A DNA stretch of 64,000 nucleotides. It comes from Crocinitomicaceae bacterium (GTDB lineage Bacteria > Bacteroidota > Bacteroidia > Flavobacteriales_D > Crocinitomicaceae). Positions 17,682 through 27,824 of the stretch are shown here, in pieces. The position numbers and the translations under genes are program-made. Location of the stretch: assembly GCA_014762645.1 (NCBI GenBank), contig JABURP010000119.1, positions 1 through 64,000 on the forward strand, in the 5' to 3' direction. The first letter of the stretch is position 1, and each line of letters starts with the position of its first letter. Under the pieces are notes generated by a model. That model had not been told where the DNA came from. It saw only the letters and a program-made list of their open reading frames with translations, and did not search any database.

Positions 17682-18623
17682 ATGAAAAGTTTTCTTTTAT
17701 ATATCAGTGTTCTCACTTGTTTGCCACTCTTTGGGCAACAGATGGAACACTATACACAGTATCAGTTTAACCAATTCGCATTTAATCCAGCGGTTGCGGG
17801 CACGAAAAGCTGCATTGACATTAGAACCGGTTATCGTTATCAGTGGGGCGGAATTGATGGCGCCCCCCAAACAGGATTTGTCAACGCTCATGCACCGCTT
17901 CGTTTTAGCAAGAAAAACAGAAATAGTTTTGGCCCAAAACACGGTATAGGTGGCCAAATCAAACGTGATGTTTTTGGGCCATTCTCTAACTTAAAGCTAG
18001 AAATAGCCTATGCATTGCATCTTCCTATTTCAAGAAACTGGAAACTATCTTTTGGGGCGGCATTTGGGTTTATGCATACTGGGTATAACGGTGGAGCACT
18101 TACGACTGAGCTCTCCGACCCTGCACTTCCGGCTGCCAGTCAATCGTTTATTGTATTTCCAGATGCCAAGTTAGGATTTTGGATTACCGATAAAAAGACG
18201 TATTTTGGTTTGTCCGTTCACAATCTGATTGGTAATCAATTAGACGAAATCGGGCCTGAAGCAAAACTTCAGAGGCATGTGTATATAACTGGTGGCCGCA
18301 GTTTTTCACTGGAGAAAAAATGGTCTTTAATTCCATCTTTCTTCTTTATGTGGACAAAAGCCACTCCTATAGACTTCCACCTAAGCGCATTGGTGGATCT
18401 CGATAATAAACTCTCTTTTGGACTTGGTTTAAGACGGACTGACGCTATAACAGCACAAGTTCGTGTGAAATTTTTTAATTGGATATCGCTTGGGTATTCC
18501 TTTGATTTTGTGATCTCTAAGCTTGCTGGAAATATGTGGTACACGCATGAGATCACCGGAGGGTTTAACTCCTGCTCGAATTATGGCAACACCAGTTCTA
18601 CTGATTGTCCTTCGTTTGAGTAA
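17682..18623 (+). CDS. PorP/SprF-family outer-membrane protein, partner of the upstream cargo
   Basis: 313 residues. A signal peptide (MKSFLLYISVLTCLPLFGQ) is followed by the PorP/SprF hallmark QMEHYTQYQFNQFAFNPAVAGT and RYQWGGIDGAPQT. The rest is a beta-barrel pattern typical of the family. In Flavobacterium johnsoniae, SprF is needed for export of SprB, a cargo with the same C-terminal domain type. The gene begins at the base after the stop of its likely cargo, so the two are co-expressed. A Cys-containing tail (CSNYGNTSSTDCPSFE) is unusual relative to the other two SprF-like proteins here. Confidence 0.92.
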   Translation: MKSFLLYISVLTCLPLFGQQMEHYTQYQFNQFAFNPAVAGTKSCIDIRTGYRYQWGGIDGAPQTGFVNAHAPLRFSKKNRNSFGPKHGIGGQIKRDVFGPFSNLKLEIAYALHLPISRNWKLSFGAAFGFMHTGYNGGALTTELSDPALPAASQSFIVFPDAKLGFWITDKKTYFGLSVHNLIGNQLDEIGPEAKLQRHVYITGGRSFSLEKKWSLIPSFFFMWTKATPIDFHLSALVDLDNKLSFGLGLRRTDAITAQVRVKFFNWISLGYSFDFVISKLAGNMWYTHEITGGFNSCSNYGNTSSTDCPSFE

Positions 18624-18729
18624 ACAACCTTTGGAATAATTGATGCGTTATCATATAACGACGGTTGATAACTTGTTAATAACGGGTTTGATGCCAACAA
18701 GAACTATGGTATTTTTAATGCTACAAACT

Positions 18730-21700
18730 ATGAAAAAATTGAAATTTACAATTAAGCCATTTGTAGTTCTTATTGCTTTCGTTTTCTCCCTTAACGCATT
18801 TGCAACCGACTATTATTGGATTAATGGAGGTGGTAACTGGAATGACCCCACGCATTGGTCCATAAGTTCAGGAGGCTCTTCGAGCATGTCTGTTCCTGGC
18901 CCAACGGATAACGTCATCTTTGATGACAATTCCTTTAATGCACCGTATTCAAAGGTCTTTTTTAATTCCAATATAACCGTAAATGACATCACGTTCAGTA
19001 GTCCTGAACCATTTGGAATTATTGGGGAGAATTACTTTCTGCGAGTTACAGGAGATTTTACAACAACACATAAGTTCTACTCGAAATTTCAAACTCTTGT
19101 TTTTGACGCAACTGGTAATCACACCATTTCGACCGCAGCTGGTGACATAGGCGCAAACATATTATTCCAAAACGGAACTTGGGAATTAACCTCTTTACTT
19201 CAAACGTTTAGAGAATACTCCATTGAAATTACAGGCGGCACATTAATTTCAAATGGGCACAGTATTGCAGCAGGATATATTGCGGCGAATACAAACCCAG
19301 TGAACCTCGATTTCACCGGGTCTGCCGTTATTGCATTTAACACCATGGATCTAAGTTCTGCTGTAAACATAGGATTTGGAGCACAGTTTATCTCTGTTGA
19401 CAATGAAATTAACCCTTCTCATCATGGAGGTTTTGGTGGAAGTTCTACCTTCAACAGGGACACCACACATATATGTACAGATTTTTTAGGCAACCCAACA
19501 GGCGTAATTCTGACAGTAACGGATGTAGACTATAATGGCTACAATGTGTCCTGCCAGGATTCCTGTGACGGTGAAATTACTATGTCGGCAATTGGAACAC
19601 CTGGTCCTTATTCTTATAGCTGGGATAACGACCCGTTTAACGCACAGCAAACTTACACGGGAATATGTGCAGGTACTTACAACGCCAGGGTAAAAGATTC
19701 TTCTCAGGTTTTAGGCCCGGGAATTTATCAAAACTGTACCACAGTTGAGGAAATCAACGAGCCTCCAAAATTGTTCTTAGATGTTCTTGGGCCAACAGTG
19801 GATGTGTCTTGTTTTGGAGTCTGTGACGGGCAAGCCTTTACCGATCCCGGCGGAGGTATAGGTGCACCCTATTCAGTTATATGGTCACCTAGTGGTGAAA
19901 ACACTCCTTTTCCGGTAGCGCTATGTGAAGGTCCAAATACCGTACAGGTTTTAGATGGAAACGGTTGTCAATTTGACACAACATTAATCGTTAACGGACC
20001 GCCAGATATCGTGCCGTCGCTTACTATAACTCCACCAACCTGTACTGGTGATTGTGATGCAGAAGTACTAGTTACGCCTAGCGGAGGTAACGGCGGACCA
20101 TACACCTACAGCTGGAGTCCAGTGCCTACTTCCGGTCAAGGAACCAACCCAGGTGTCGGGTTTTGCGCTGGAACAATTAACCTCTCCACATTTGACGTAG
20201 ATGGTTGTCAAAAAGACACGACATTCGATATAATTGACCCGCCAGTTCTAAACATTACAGCGGCTTTTGGTTCCAACGCAACTTGTAATGGCGTTTGTGA
20301 TGGGACAGCAACATCCAACCCTACGGGAGGACAAGGAGCTTATACTTTTGAATGGTTCACTTGTTCGGATGTGCCAACAGGCATTACAGATCAGAATCCC
20401 ACTACATTGTGTGCAGGTAGTTACTACGTAGTTGTTACAGATAATGGTGGAACGGGTTGTACCGATACCAGTAACTGTATAACAATTACTGAACCTCCGG
20501 TTCTTCTTGCTGATGCACAATCTTATCCGGTTTCGTGTTTTGGTGTCTGTGACGGTTCTGTTGATGTGGATGCTAGTGGTGGAACACCATTCGCACTTCC
20601 ACCTCCAGGAAATTATACCTATTCCTGGGTTACTGTTCCAGGTGGTTCAGGAGTTGGTGGAGTTGATAGTCTATCCGGATTGTGTCCTGGATTTTATGAA
20701 GTAACTGTAACGGATGCTAACGGTTGTACTTCAGAACCAGACACAGTTGAGGTTACAGAGCCACCTCAGTTGGCAGTTACTATTGCAACCACTGATCCTA
20801 CTTGTTATGATTTATGTGATGGCTCTATGGTGGCTACCCCTTCTGGTGGTACCGCTCCATATTCTTATGTCTGGACTCCGGCTCCAGGTGCAGGTCAGGG
20901 AACACCAACGCCTTCTTCTATGTGTGCAGGAATTTATACGTTAGATCTAACTGATGATAATGGCTGTACACTACAGGTTGAAGATACGCTAAACGCTCCT
21001 CCTACTTTTGATGTTACGGTTAACAAAACAGATTTGGTATGTAATGGTGATTCAAATGGTACGATAGATATTACTGTAAACAGTGGTGGTTCTGGATCTG
21101 GATACACCTACAACTGGGTTCCGGCTCCGCCTGTTGGACAGGGAACACCAAATGTCTCTGGATTAACCGCGGGCACCTGGTGCGTAACTATATCAGATGA
21201 TATGCTTTGTGATACAACCATTTGTATTGACATTATTGAACCGACATTATTAACTGCAAACGCATCCGTCATTTCACAAGTTAGTTGCTTTGGCGTTTGT
21301 GACGGGTCAGCTCAGGTTGTTATTGGTGGTGGAGTAACGCCTTATAGCATTACTTGGACACCAACAGGACAAACAACTTTAGTGGCAAGTGGATTGTGTG
21401 CAGGACCTTACACAGTAGATGTGGTTGATGATAACGGATGTACGGCAAGTGATAATGTTAATATAATTGAACCAGGACCTTTTAATTTGGACACTTCACA
21501 TACGGATGTATCATGTTTCGGAGACTGTACCGGTACTGCAACCGCAAACGTATTATCCGGTGGTTCCGGACCATTTTCTTATTCCTGGGCACCATCAGGA
21601 CAAAGTACACCAACTGCCATTAATTTATGTGCCGGTGTTCATACGGTTACGATTACTGATAATAACTTATGTGATACTGTTGTTTCATTTACGGTTATAG

Positions 21701-24700
21701 AGCCTCCAGCCTTATCCATTGATACCAATGTAATCAACTCAGCTTGTTTTGGGGCTTGCTCCGGTGAAGCGAATATTGATGTTACCGGTGGAACCGCACC
21801 ATATTCTTTTGAATGGTTTGATGTAGCCTCGGGTCTGCCTCTGGGAGTTAACAATGACTCCATTACAGGACTTTGTCCTGGTCAGTATTATGCTGAGGTA
21901 ACAGATGCCAACGGTTGTAATCTAGGCTCTGATACCATAACAATTACTGAACTGCCTGAAATCTTTACAAGCGTTTTAAATGTTACTGATGCAACTTGCG
22001 GACTCTGTGATGGAACTGCAGATGTTGAAGCCACAGGTGGGGCAGGTAACTTTACCTACATATGGACTCCAGCTCCTGGTGGCGGTCAGGGTACACCAAA
22101 CGCGACCGGATTATGCGCAGGTGTTTACAATGTTGTGGCTACAGACCAGGCAGGCTGTTCGGCAAATATTGCTGTAAATGTAAACAGTGTTGCATTAGAG
22201 GTAACTTCAATGGATTCTACCAATATTTCATGCTTTGGCTTGTGTGATGGACAGGCACAAATTTCCTATAATGTCCTGGACCCACCATATACAGTTGAAT
22301 GGTTTGATGCAGTTACTGGTTTACCAATCGGTATAGTTGACGGACCACCAGCCTCTAACCCTAGTGTTGCTACAGGCCTTTGTGCTGGTTCATACTTTGC
22401 TGTGCTAACAAACAACTCCGGCTGCGTTACTTCTGATACGGTTTCAATATCAGAACCACCACAGATTACAGGAACTGTAACACCAACGGATGTTACCTGT
22501 AATGGTGCTTGTGATGGATCTGCTACCGTAGTAGCATCCGGAGGTACTCCATTTACTGTAGGATCTCCATATACTTATACATGGACTCCTCTTCCAGGAT
22601 CAGGGCAAGGTACACCAACGGCAGGCGGTTTATGTGCCGGCAACTGGGATGTTACCGTAACGGATAGTTTAGGATGTAATGAAACATTTTCAACTACTAT
22701 CTCAGAACCTACAGTATTAATTATAAATAGCACCACACCATCAGATATATCGTGTTTTGGCGCCAATGATGGGTCTGCGTCAGTGTTGCACACAGGAGGA
22801 ATACCTCCTCACACTTACGATTGGATTGATTGTAACTCCGGTTTATCTATCGGTCAAACAACTCAAACCGCTTCTAACTTAGGGCCTGGAGATTACCAGG
22901 TTGTTGTAACTGATGCCAATGGCTGTACCGCTACTTCACCTTGTGTAACCGTGAATGAACCTACCCCTATTACTGCTAATACCAACATTAGCCCAGTTAA
23001 TTGCTATGGATACTGTGATGGAATGATAGATGTTGTTCCTGCAGGAGGAACTGCACCTTATTTCTATCAGTGGCAAGATGAATTCTTTGTTGACCTCCCT
23101 GGCCAGACAAATGACACAATGAACAACGTTTGTCAGGGCATATATAATGTGGAAGTAACAGACTTTAATGGTTGTACGCAAACATTCGGTCCATTCGATA
23201 TGACTTCCCCTACGAATCCTTGGAATGTTAATGAGTCACAAACGAACATCACCTGTTCAGGAGCTTGTGATGGAACAGCAACGGTAACCGTGGTTTCTGG
23301 AAATAATCCGCCATACACATATTTATGGGATGATCCTTTAAATCAAACCTCTCCTACAGCAACGAATCTTTGTGCAGGAACATACAATGTAACCATTTCG
23401 GATGCTGGGATATGTGATACGGTTATTACATTTACTATAGCTGATCCGAATCCTATTGTAGGAAATGAAACAATCACACATGTGCTTTGTTTCGGTGATT
23501 GTACCGGAGAAATAGCATTAGCACCATCAGGTGGTACCCCTCCTTATACTGTGACATGGTCAGACTTACAAATTGGCGATACAGCTTACGCATTATGCGC
23601 CGGTCCAATTTCTGCAACAATTACAGATGCGGCAGGATGTAACGTTACATTGCCGTTTACTATAACAGAACCACCGGAACTTACGGCTACGTCTTCCTTC
23701 TCTAACAACTCAGCATGTGGAGCCTGCAACGGTAGTGCAACAGTTAATGCGAGCGGAGGAGTACCGTTATCACCAGGGCCACCATTCTATAATTATGTTT
23801 GGTCACCAGCCCCTGGAGCAGGTCAGGGAACAAATGCGGCTAGTTCAATGTGCCCTGGCGTATATTCACTAGATGTAACGGATGCAAATGGTTGTGTTTA
23901 TACAGAAGTATTTACGATATCTGATGTTCCTTCTGAGGTTATTACAGTAGACTCAACAGATGTTTCTTGTTTTGGAGAATGTGATGGTGGTGTAGAGGTA
24001 ATTTATATCTGTAGTGATCCGCCTTGTAGCAATCAGTGGTATGATGCTACAACAGGAAACCCACTAACCGGCGAAACGGGAAGCACAGTAGATAGTCTTT
24101 GCGCAGGCGACTATTTTGTTGAAGTAATAAATGGTTCAGGGTGTGTGTCTATAGCTCCTATTTCAGTGGGTGGACCAACTCAAATTCTTGATAATGACAC
24201 AATCACTCAGATTACATGTAACGGTGCCAATGATGCTACCATTACACTAAACCCTTCTGGTGGATCGGGTGTTGGCTACACCTATGTTTGGACTCCGGTT
24301 CCGCCAAACGGTCAAGGAACAAATCAAGCACTTAATCTGGGTGGTGGAACTTATTGTGTAGACATTACTGACAGTGATGGGTGTACACAGAGTTATTGTT
24401 ATACCATTGTAGAGCCATCTGCAATTAGCATCACACCAACAATAACAGATCCGTTATGTAATGGTGATTGCAATGGAATTATTTCAGTTGCTGTGACTGG
24501 TGGATATGGAAGTTATGTCTATCAATGGTATGATGGGGGTGGTGCACCAATACCAGGGGCTAATGGCTCATTAATTAGCGGTTTATGTGCAGGTAATTAC
24601 ACGGTAGAAGTTACAGATGCCGGAGGATGTGTACAAACATTATTTATCACACTTACCGAGCCTAGTGCAGTAACGAGTACGATCACTGATACAGATGTAA

Positions 24701-27700
24701 CATGCTTCGGAGATTGTGACGGAACGGCTACTGTGAATCCGTCCGGTGGTTTTTCACCGTACACAGTACAGTGGTATAACAATACTACAGGATTCTTAAT
24801 AGGACAAACAGGAACTTCTGCAACAAACTTATGCCCAGGTTTTTATCATGCTGTGATAACCGATAATAATGGTTGTAGTTATCAGACACCTGCGGTAGAA
24901 ATCACGCAACCGGCTGAACTTACATGGACAATTAATATTAATGACGCGACCTGTTTTGGTGTTTGTGACGGAGATGCTGAAATCATTCCTGCAGGTGGAA
25001 CCGGACCATATACCTATGAATGGTTGGATATTTCAGGATCACCTATCGTAGGAGGAAGCAATCCTATGGTAACTAACTTGTGCGCGGGTAATTATACTGT
25101 ATCAGTAACTGACGCCAACGGATGTACTTCAGGGCCTCAACCAGTTGTTATTAACAGCTCGCCTCAGATTACTGGCAATGTATTTACGAATAATGCTACC
25201 TGTGGCGTCAGCGACGGTAATGCAACAATTAATGCATCTGGTGGAACTTCACCACTAACATACCAGTGGCAAGATGAGTTCTTTAACCCATTGGTAGGTG
25301 AAACTAATAATGTGTTGATGAATGTGAGTTCAGGCACTTATTATGTCGTAGTAACTGATGCCATTGGATGTACAGAAACATTCCAGGCAAACATCAGTGA
25401 TAATTCATCCACTACGCTAACTTTTGATGCTGTGGTAGATCCAAGCTGTTATGGAAGCAGTGACGGTTCGATAAGTATAACTACAACTACAGCTAACCCT
25501 CCATTGACTTATACATGGAACCCGGGCGGCTTAATCGCCGAGGACCCAACAGGCTTAACTGCGGGAACATGGACTGTTCAAACAACAGATACGGCCGGTT
25601 GTATTAATTTCTTCGACACTACTCTTGTAGATCCTCCAGAATTAATTGTTACTTCCACCTCAACCCCATCAGATTGTGGTCAGTGTAATGGTACTGCGGA
25701 CCTGGTTGTGACTGGAGGTACAGGGGCCACAGTAATCAATTGGAGTAATGGAGACACAACGGCTTCCGTTACGGGATTATGCCCAAGTATTTATGAAGCA
25801 CAAGTAACAGATCAAAATGGATGTTTGGTAACTGAACAGGTTGAAATTCCAAATAACGGTGGCTTAACCGGTGCTGAAACTATAGTTGCTATCTCATGTC
25901 CAGGCGCTTGTGATGGCGCGGTTACCGTTACCGGAGTAGGTGGTACGGCTCCATACTCTTACCTATGGTTGCATGACAACTCAACTTCTGATACACAAAC
26001 CAATTTATGTGCTGGATCGTATTTTGTAACCATTACAGATGCAATTGGTTGTGCCTTTGCAATAGAAGTTGTAATAAATGATCCTGCCGGTATACAGGCA
26101 AGCCCAACAGTAAACAACCCTAGTTGTGGAAATTCAGACGGATCGATCTCAGTACTTACTTCAGGCGGAGTATTACCACATACTTACTTGTGGAACCCAG
26201 GAGGAAGTACAAATCCATCTATATCAGGATTGGCAGCAGGTGTATATACACTTACTGTGACAGATGCTGCAGGTTGCTCTGATGATTTCGTTTATGGCTT
26301 GAGCAACTCAAGTGCTCCTGTAGCCACGTTAACCGCAACCAACTCCAACTGTGCCAACTCATGTGACGGTCAAATAGACACGTCGGCAGTAATTGGCGGA
26401 ACACCAGCATTTACTTATCAATGGTTTGATGATGGAGGAGCACCAATGGCTGGTGAAATAAACCCTCTAATAAGTGGTTTGTGTGAGGGCACCTACATTC
26501 TTGAATTAACTGATGCAGTAGGTTGTATTTCTTACGTCAATGCAAGCATTACTCAACCAGACACAATATTGTTGAATCCAATTACAGCTATTAATCCAAC
26601 ATGTAATGGCCTGTGTGATGGTCAATTAATCACAAACCCTATTGGAGGGACACTTCCATTCACCTATCTATGGGATAACCCTCAGGCATCCACTACAGTA
26701 TTGGCAGATAGTTTATGTGATGGCACCTACAATGTTGTGATAACGGATGCAAATGGCTGTACGGAGAATCAATCCGGAACTGTCATTGAACCGTCTCCAA
26801 TAGTTATTGTAACGGACAGCATTATTGATGCGACTTGTTGGAACTCCACAGATGGTGAGATCCATGTAACTATTTCAGGAGGAACTTCACCGTATACTAC
26901 TCAATGGGTGTCTCAAACACTACAGGACACATTCAACGTAGAAGATCCAGTTGGTATTATGCCTTATGATTATTACTTGACCGTAACAGACGTGAATGGT
27001 TGTACGGCAATGGATACTGCTTCAGTAGATACTTTGATTTCAGTGATTGCTACCGTCGGCATGGATACCGTGATTTGTCTTAATGATTCGGCCAGTGTGT
27101 ATGGATACTCGAATGTAGATCCAATGGCATCATTGACATGGTATGACACAACCTTTGCCAACGTTTATAGCGTTACCAATGTCATGTCACCACCAACTGA
27201 TGTTGCAGGCACATTTGAATATATTTTCATAGCCAACTACATGGGCTGTAATCACTCTGACACTATTTTCATAACGGTTACAGATGCCTTTACGGTAGAG
27301 GCTGGACCTGATATTGAAATGTTTAGTACACAGACTGAGACTATCGGTGGTAGCCCGACCTCTATGGATCCAACACATACCTATGATTGGTCACCACCAG
27401 ATTTCTTGTCGGACACGACATCTTCAAACCCTGATGTTGTAGAGCCACAAAGTAGCGGATGGTACTATGTCACAGTAACGGATTCAATTGGATGTACAGC
27501 TATCGACTCTATGTATGTTGAGCTTCGTCCGGATATCGTTATTCCAGATGGTATCTCTCCAGACGGAAACGGATTAAATGATACATGGATTTTGGATTTC
27601 ATTGAGTTGTACCCTGGTGTTGATATACAAATCTGGGTATATAACAGGTGGGGTGAACCAATCTTTGCCTCTGATGAAAACTATCAGGATGACTGGGGAG

Positions 27701-27813
27701 GAACGACCAGTGATGGTAAGCGATTACCTGCGGGAACTTATTATTATACGATAGAAATCGACCATGAGGACTTCCCAGAGCCGTTTACTGGTCCAATAAC
27801 AATAATGTGGTAA
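18730..27813 (+). CDS. Giant SprB-repeat surface protein (about 3027 residues) with T9SS C-terminal domain
   Basis: Start chosen at the ATG at 18730 because a normal signal peptide begins there (MKKLKFTIKPFVVLIAF, ending NAFA); an upstream in-frame start at 18640 has no signal character. Residues ~30-265 are a beta-rich N-terminal domain (DYYWINGGGNWNDPTHWS). Residues ~275-2770 hold 31 SprB-type repeats of about 70-85 residues, each with CfGvCDG, GGT-PY-Y-W, LCAGtY-V-VTD-NGC. Two Ig/PKD-like segments follow, then a CHU_C sorting domain (VIPDGISPDGNGLNDTWIL, IWVYNRWGEPIF, LPAGTYYYTIEI). It is likely a T9SS-exported surface filament or adhesin analogous to SprB. It is unusually cysteine-rich. 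A SprF-like gene follows and overlaps its 3' end region. Confidence 0.9.
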   Translation: MKKLKFTIKPFVVLIAFVFSLNAFATDYYWINGGGNWNDPTHWSISSGGSSSMSVPGPTDNVIFDDNSFNAPYSKVFFNSNITVNDITFSSPEPFGIIGENYFLRVTGDFTTTHKFYSKFQTLVFDATGNHTISTAAGDIGANILFQNGTWELTSLLQTFREYSIEITGGTLISNGHSIAAGYIAANTNPVNLDFTGSAVIAFNTMDLSSAVNIGFGAQFISVDNEINPSHHGGFGGSSTFNRDTTHICTDFLGNPTGVILTVTDVDYNGYNVSCQDSCDGEITMSAIGTPGPYSYSWDNDPFNAQQTYTGICAGTYNARVKDSSQVLGPGIYQNCTTVEEINEPPKLFLDVLGPTVDVSCFGVCDGQAFTDPGGGIGAPYSVIWSPSGENTPFPVALCEGPNTVQVLDGNGCQFDTTLIVNGPPDIVPSLTITPPTCTGDCDAEVLVTPSGGNGGPYTYSWSPVPTSGQGTNPGVGFCAGTINLSTFDVDGCQKDTTFDIIDPPVLNITAAFGSNATCNGVCDGTATSNPTGGQGAYTFEWFTCSDVPTGITDQNPTTLCAGSYYVVVTDNGGTGCTDTSNCITITEPPVLLADAQSYPVSCFGVCDGSVDVDASGGTPFALPPPGNYTYSWVTVPGGSGVGGVDSLSGLCPGFYEVTVTDANGCTSEPDTVEVTEPPQLAVTIATTDPTCYDLCDGSMVATPSGGTAPYSYVWTPAPGAGQGTPTPSSMCAGIYTLDLTDDNGCTLQVEDTLNAPPTFDVTVNKTDLVCNGDSNGTIDITVNSGGSGSGYTYNWVPAPPVGQGTPNVSGLTAGTWCVTISDDMLCDTTICIDIIEPTLLTANASVISQVSCFGVCDGSAQVVIGGGVTPYSITWTPTGQTTLVASGLCAGPYTVDVVDDNGCTASDNVNIIEPGPFNLDTSHTDVSCFGDCTGTATANVLSGGSGPFSYSWAPSGQSTPTAINLCAGVHTVTITDNNLCDTVVSFTVIEPPALSIDTNVINSACFGACSGEANIDVTGGTAPYSFEWFDVASGLPLGVNNDSITGLCPGQYYAEVTDANGCNLGSDTITITELPEIFTSVLNVTDATCGLCDGTADVEATGGAGNFTYIWTPAPGGGQGTPNATGLCAGVYNVVATDQAGCSANIAVNVNSVALEVTSMDSTNISCFGLCDGQAQISYNVLDPPYTVEWFDAVTGLPIGIVDGPPASNPSVATGLCAGSYFAVLTNNSGCVTSDTVSISEPPQITGTVTPTDVTCNGACDGSATVVASGGTPFTVGSPYTYTWTPLPGSGQGTPTAGGLCAGNWDVTVTDSLGCNETFSTTISEPTVLIINSTTPSDISCFGANDGSASVLHTGGIPPHTYDWIDCNSGLSIGQTTQTASNLGPGDYQVVVTDANGCTATSPCVTVNEPTPITANTNISPVNCYGYCDGMIDVVPAGGTAPYFYQWQDEFFVDLPGQTNDTMNNVCQGIYNVEVTDFNGCTQTFGPFDMTSPTNPWNVNESQTNITCSGACDGTATVTVVSGNNPPYTYLWDDPLNQTSPTATNLCAGTYNVTISDAGICDTVITFTIADPNPIVGNETITHVLCFGDCTGEIALAPSGGTPPYTVTWSDLQIGDTAYALCAGPISATITDAAGCNVTLPFTITEPPELTATSSFSNNSACGACNGSATVNASGGVPLSPGPPFYNYVWSPAPGAGQGTNAASSMCPGVYSLDVTDANGCVYTEVFTISDVPSEVITVDSTDVSCFGECDGGVEVIYICSDPPCSNQWYDATTGNPLTGETGSTVDSLCAGDYFVEVINGSGCVSIAPISVGGPTQILDNDTITQITCNGANDATITLNPSGGSGVGYTYVWTPVPPNGQGTNQALNLGGGTYCVDITDSDGCTQSYCYTIVEPSAISITPTITDPLCNGDCNGIISVAVTGGYGSYVYQWYDGGGAPIPGANGSLISGLCAGNYTVEVTDAGGCVQTLFITLTEPSAVTSTITDTDVTCFGDCDGTATVNPSGGFSPYTVQWYNNTTGFLIGQTGTSATNLCPGFYHAVITDNNGCSYQTPAVEITQPAELTWTININDATCFGVCDGDAEIIPAGGTGPYTYEWLDISGSPIVGGSNPMVTNLCAGNYTVSVTDANGCTSGPQPVVINSSPQITGNVFTNNATCGVSDGNATINASGGTSPLTYQWQDEFFNPLVGETNNVLMNVSSGTYYVVVTDAIGCTETFQANISDNSSTTLTFDAVVDPSCYGSSDGSISITTTTANPPLTYTWNPGGLIAEDPTGLTAGTWTVQTTDTAGCINFFDTTLVDPPELIVTSTSTPSDCGQCNGTADLVVTGGTGATVINWSNGDTTASVTGLCPSIYEAQVTDQNGCLVTEQVEIPNNGGLTGAETIVAISCPGACDGAVTVTGVGGTAPYSYLWLHDNSTSDTQTNLCAGSYFVTITDAIGCAFAIEVVINDPAGIQASPTVNNPSCGNSDGSISVLTSGGVLPHTYLWNPGGSTNPSISGLAAGVYTLTVTDAAGCSDDFVYGLSNSSAPVATLTATNSNCANSCDGQIDTSAVIGGTPAFTYQWFDDGGAPMAGEINPLISGLCEGTYILELTDAVGCISYVNASITQPDTILLNPITAINPTCNGLCDGQLITNPIGGTLPFTYLWDNPQASTTVLADSLCDGTYNVVITDANGCTENQSGTVIEPSPIVIVTDSIIDATCWNSTDGEIHVTISGGTSPYTTQWVSQTLQDTFNVEDPVGIMPYDYYLTVTDVNGCTAMDTASVDTLISVIATVGMDTVICLNDSASVYGYSNVDPMASLTWYDTTFANVYSVTNVMSPPTDVAGTFEYIFIANYMGCNHSDTIFITVTDAFTVEAGPDIEMFSTQTETIGGSPTSMDPTHTYDWSPPDFLSDTTSSNPDVVEPQSSGWYYVTVTDSIGCTAIDSMYVELRPDIVIPDGISPDGNGLNDTWILDFIELYPGVDIQIWVYNRWGEPIFASDENYQDDWGGTTSDGKRLPAGTYYYTIEIDHEDFPEPFTGPITIMW
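19530..27030 (+). repeat. Array of 31 SprB-type protein repeats
   Basis: About 7.5 kb coding for 31 repeats of 70-85 codons within the giant surface protein. The units are clearly homologous at protein level but diverged at DNA level, so this is an old expansion rather than a fresh tandem duplication. 24 units carry two extra cysteines (CDG and LCAG positions) and 7 units lack both. Confidence 0.9.
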
Positions 27814-27824
27814 TACGTAAACAG

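Noticed and set aside
18640-18729. Upstream start for the giant protein giving 30 extra residues
   Set aside because: The TTG start lies in intergenic sequence and would bury the typical signal peptide that begins at 18730.
19530-27030. CRISPR-like or tandem DNA repeat array
   Set aside because: The periodicity is at protein level only; DNA units are diverged and continuous with one long reading frame.
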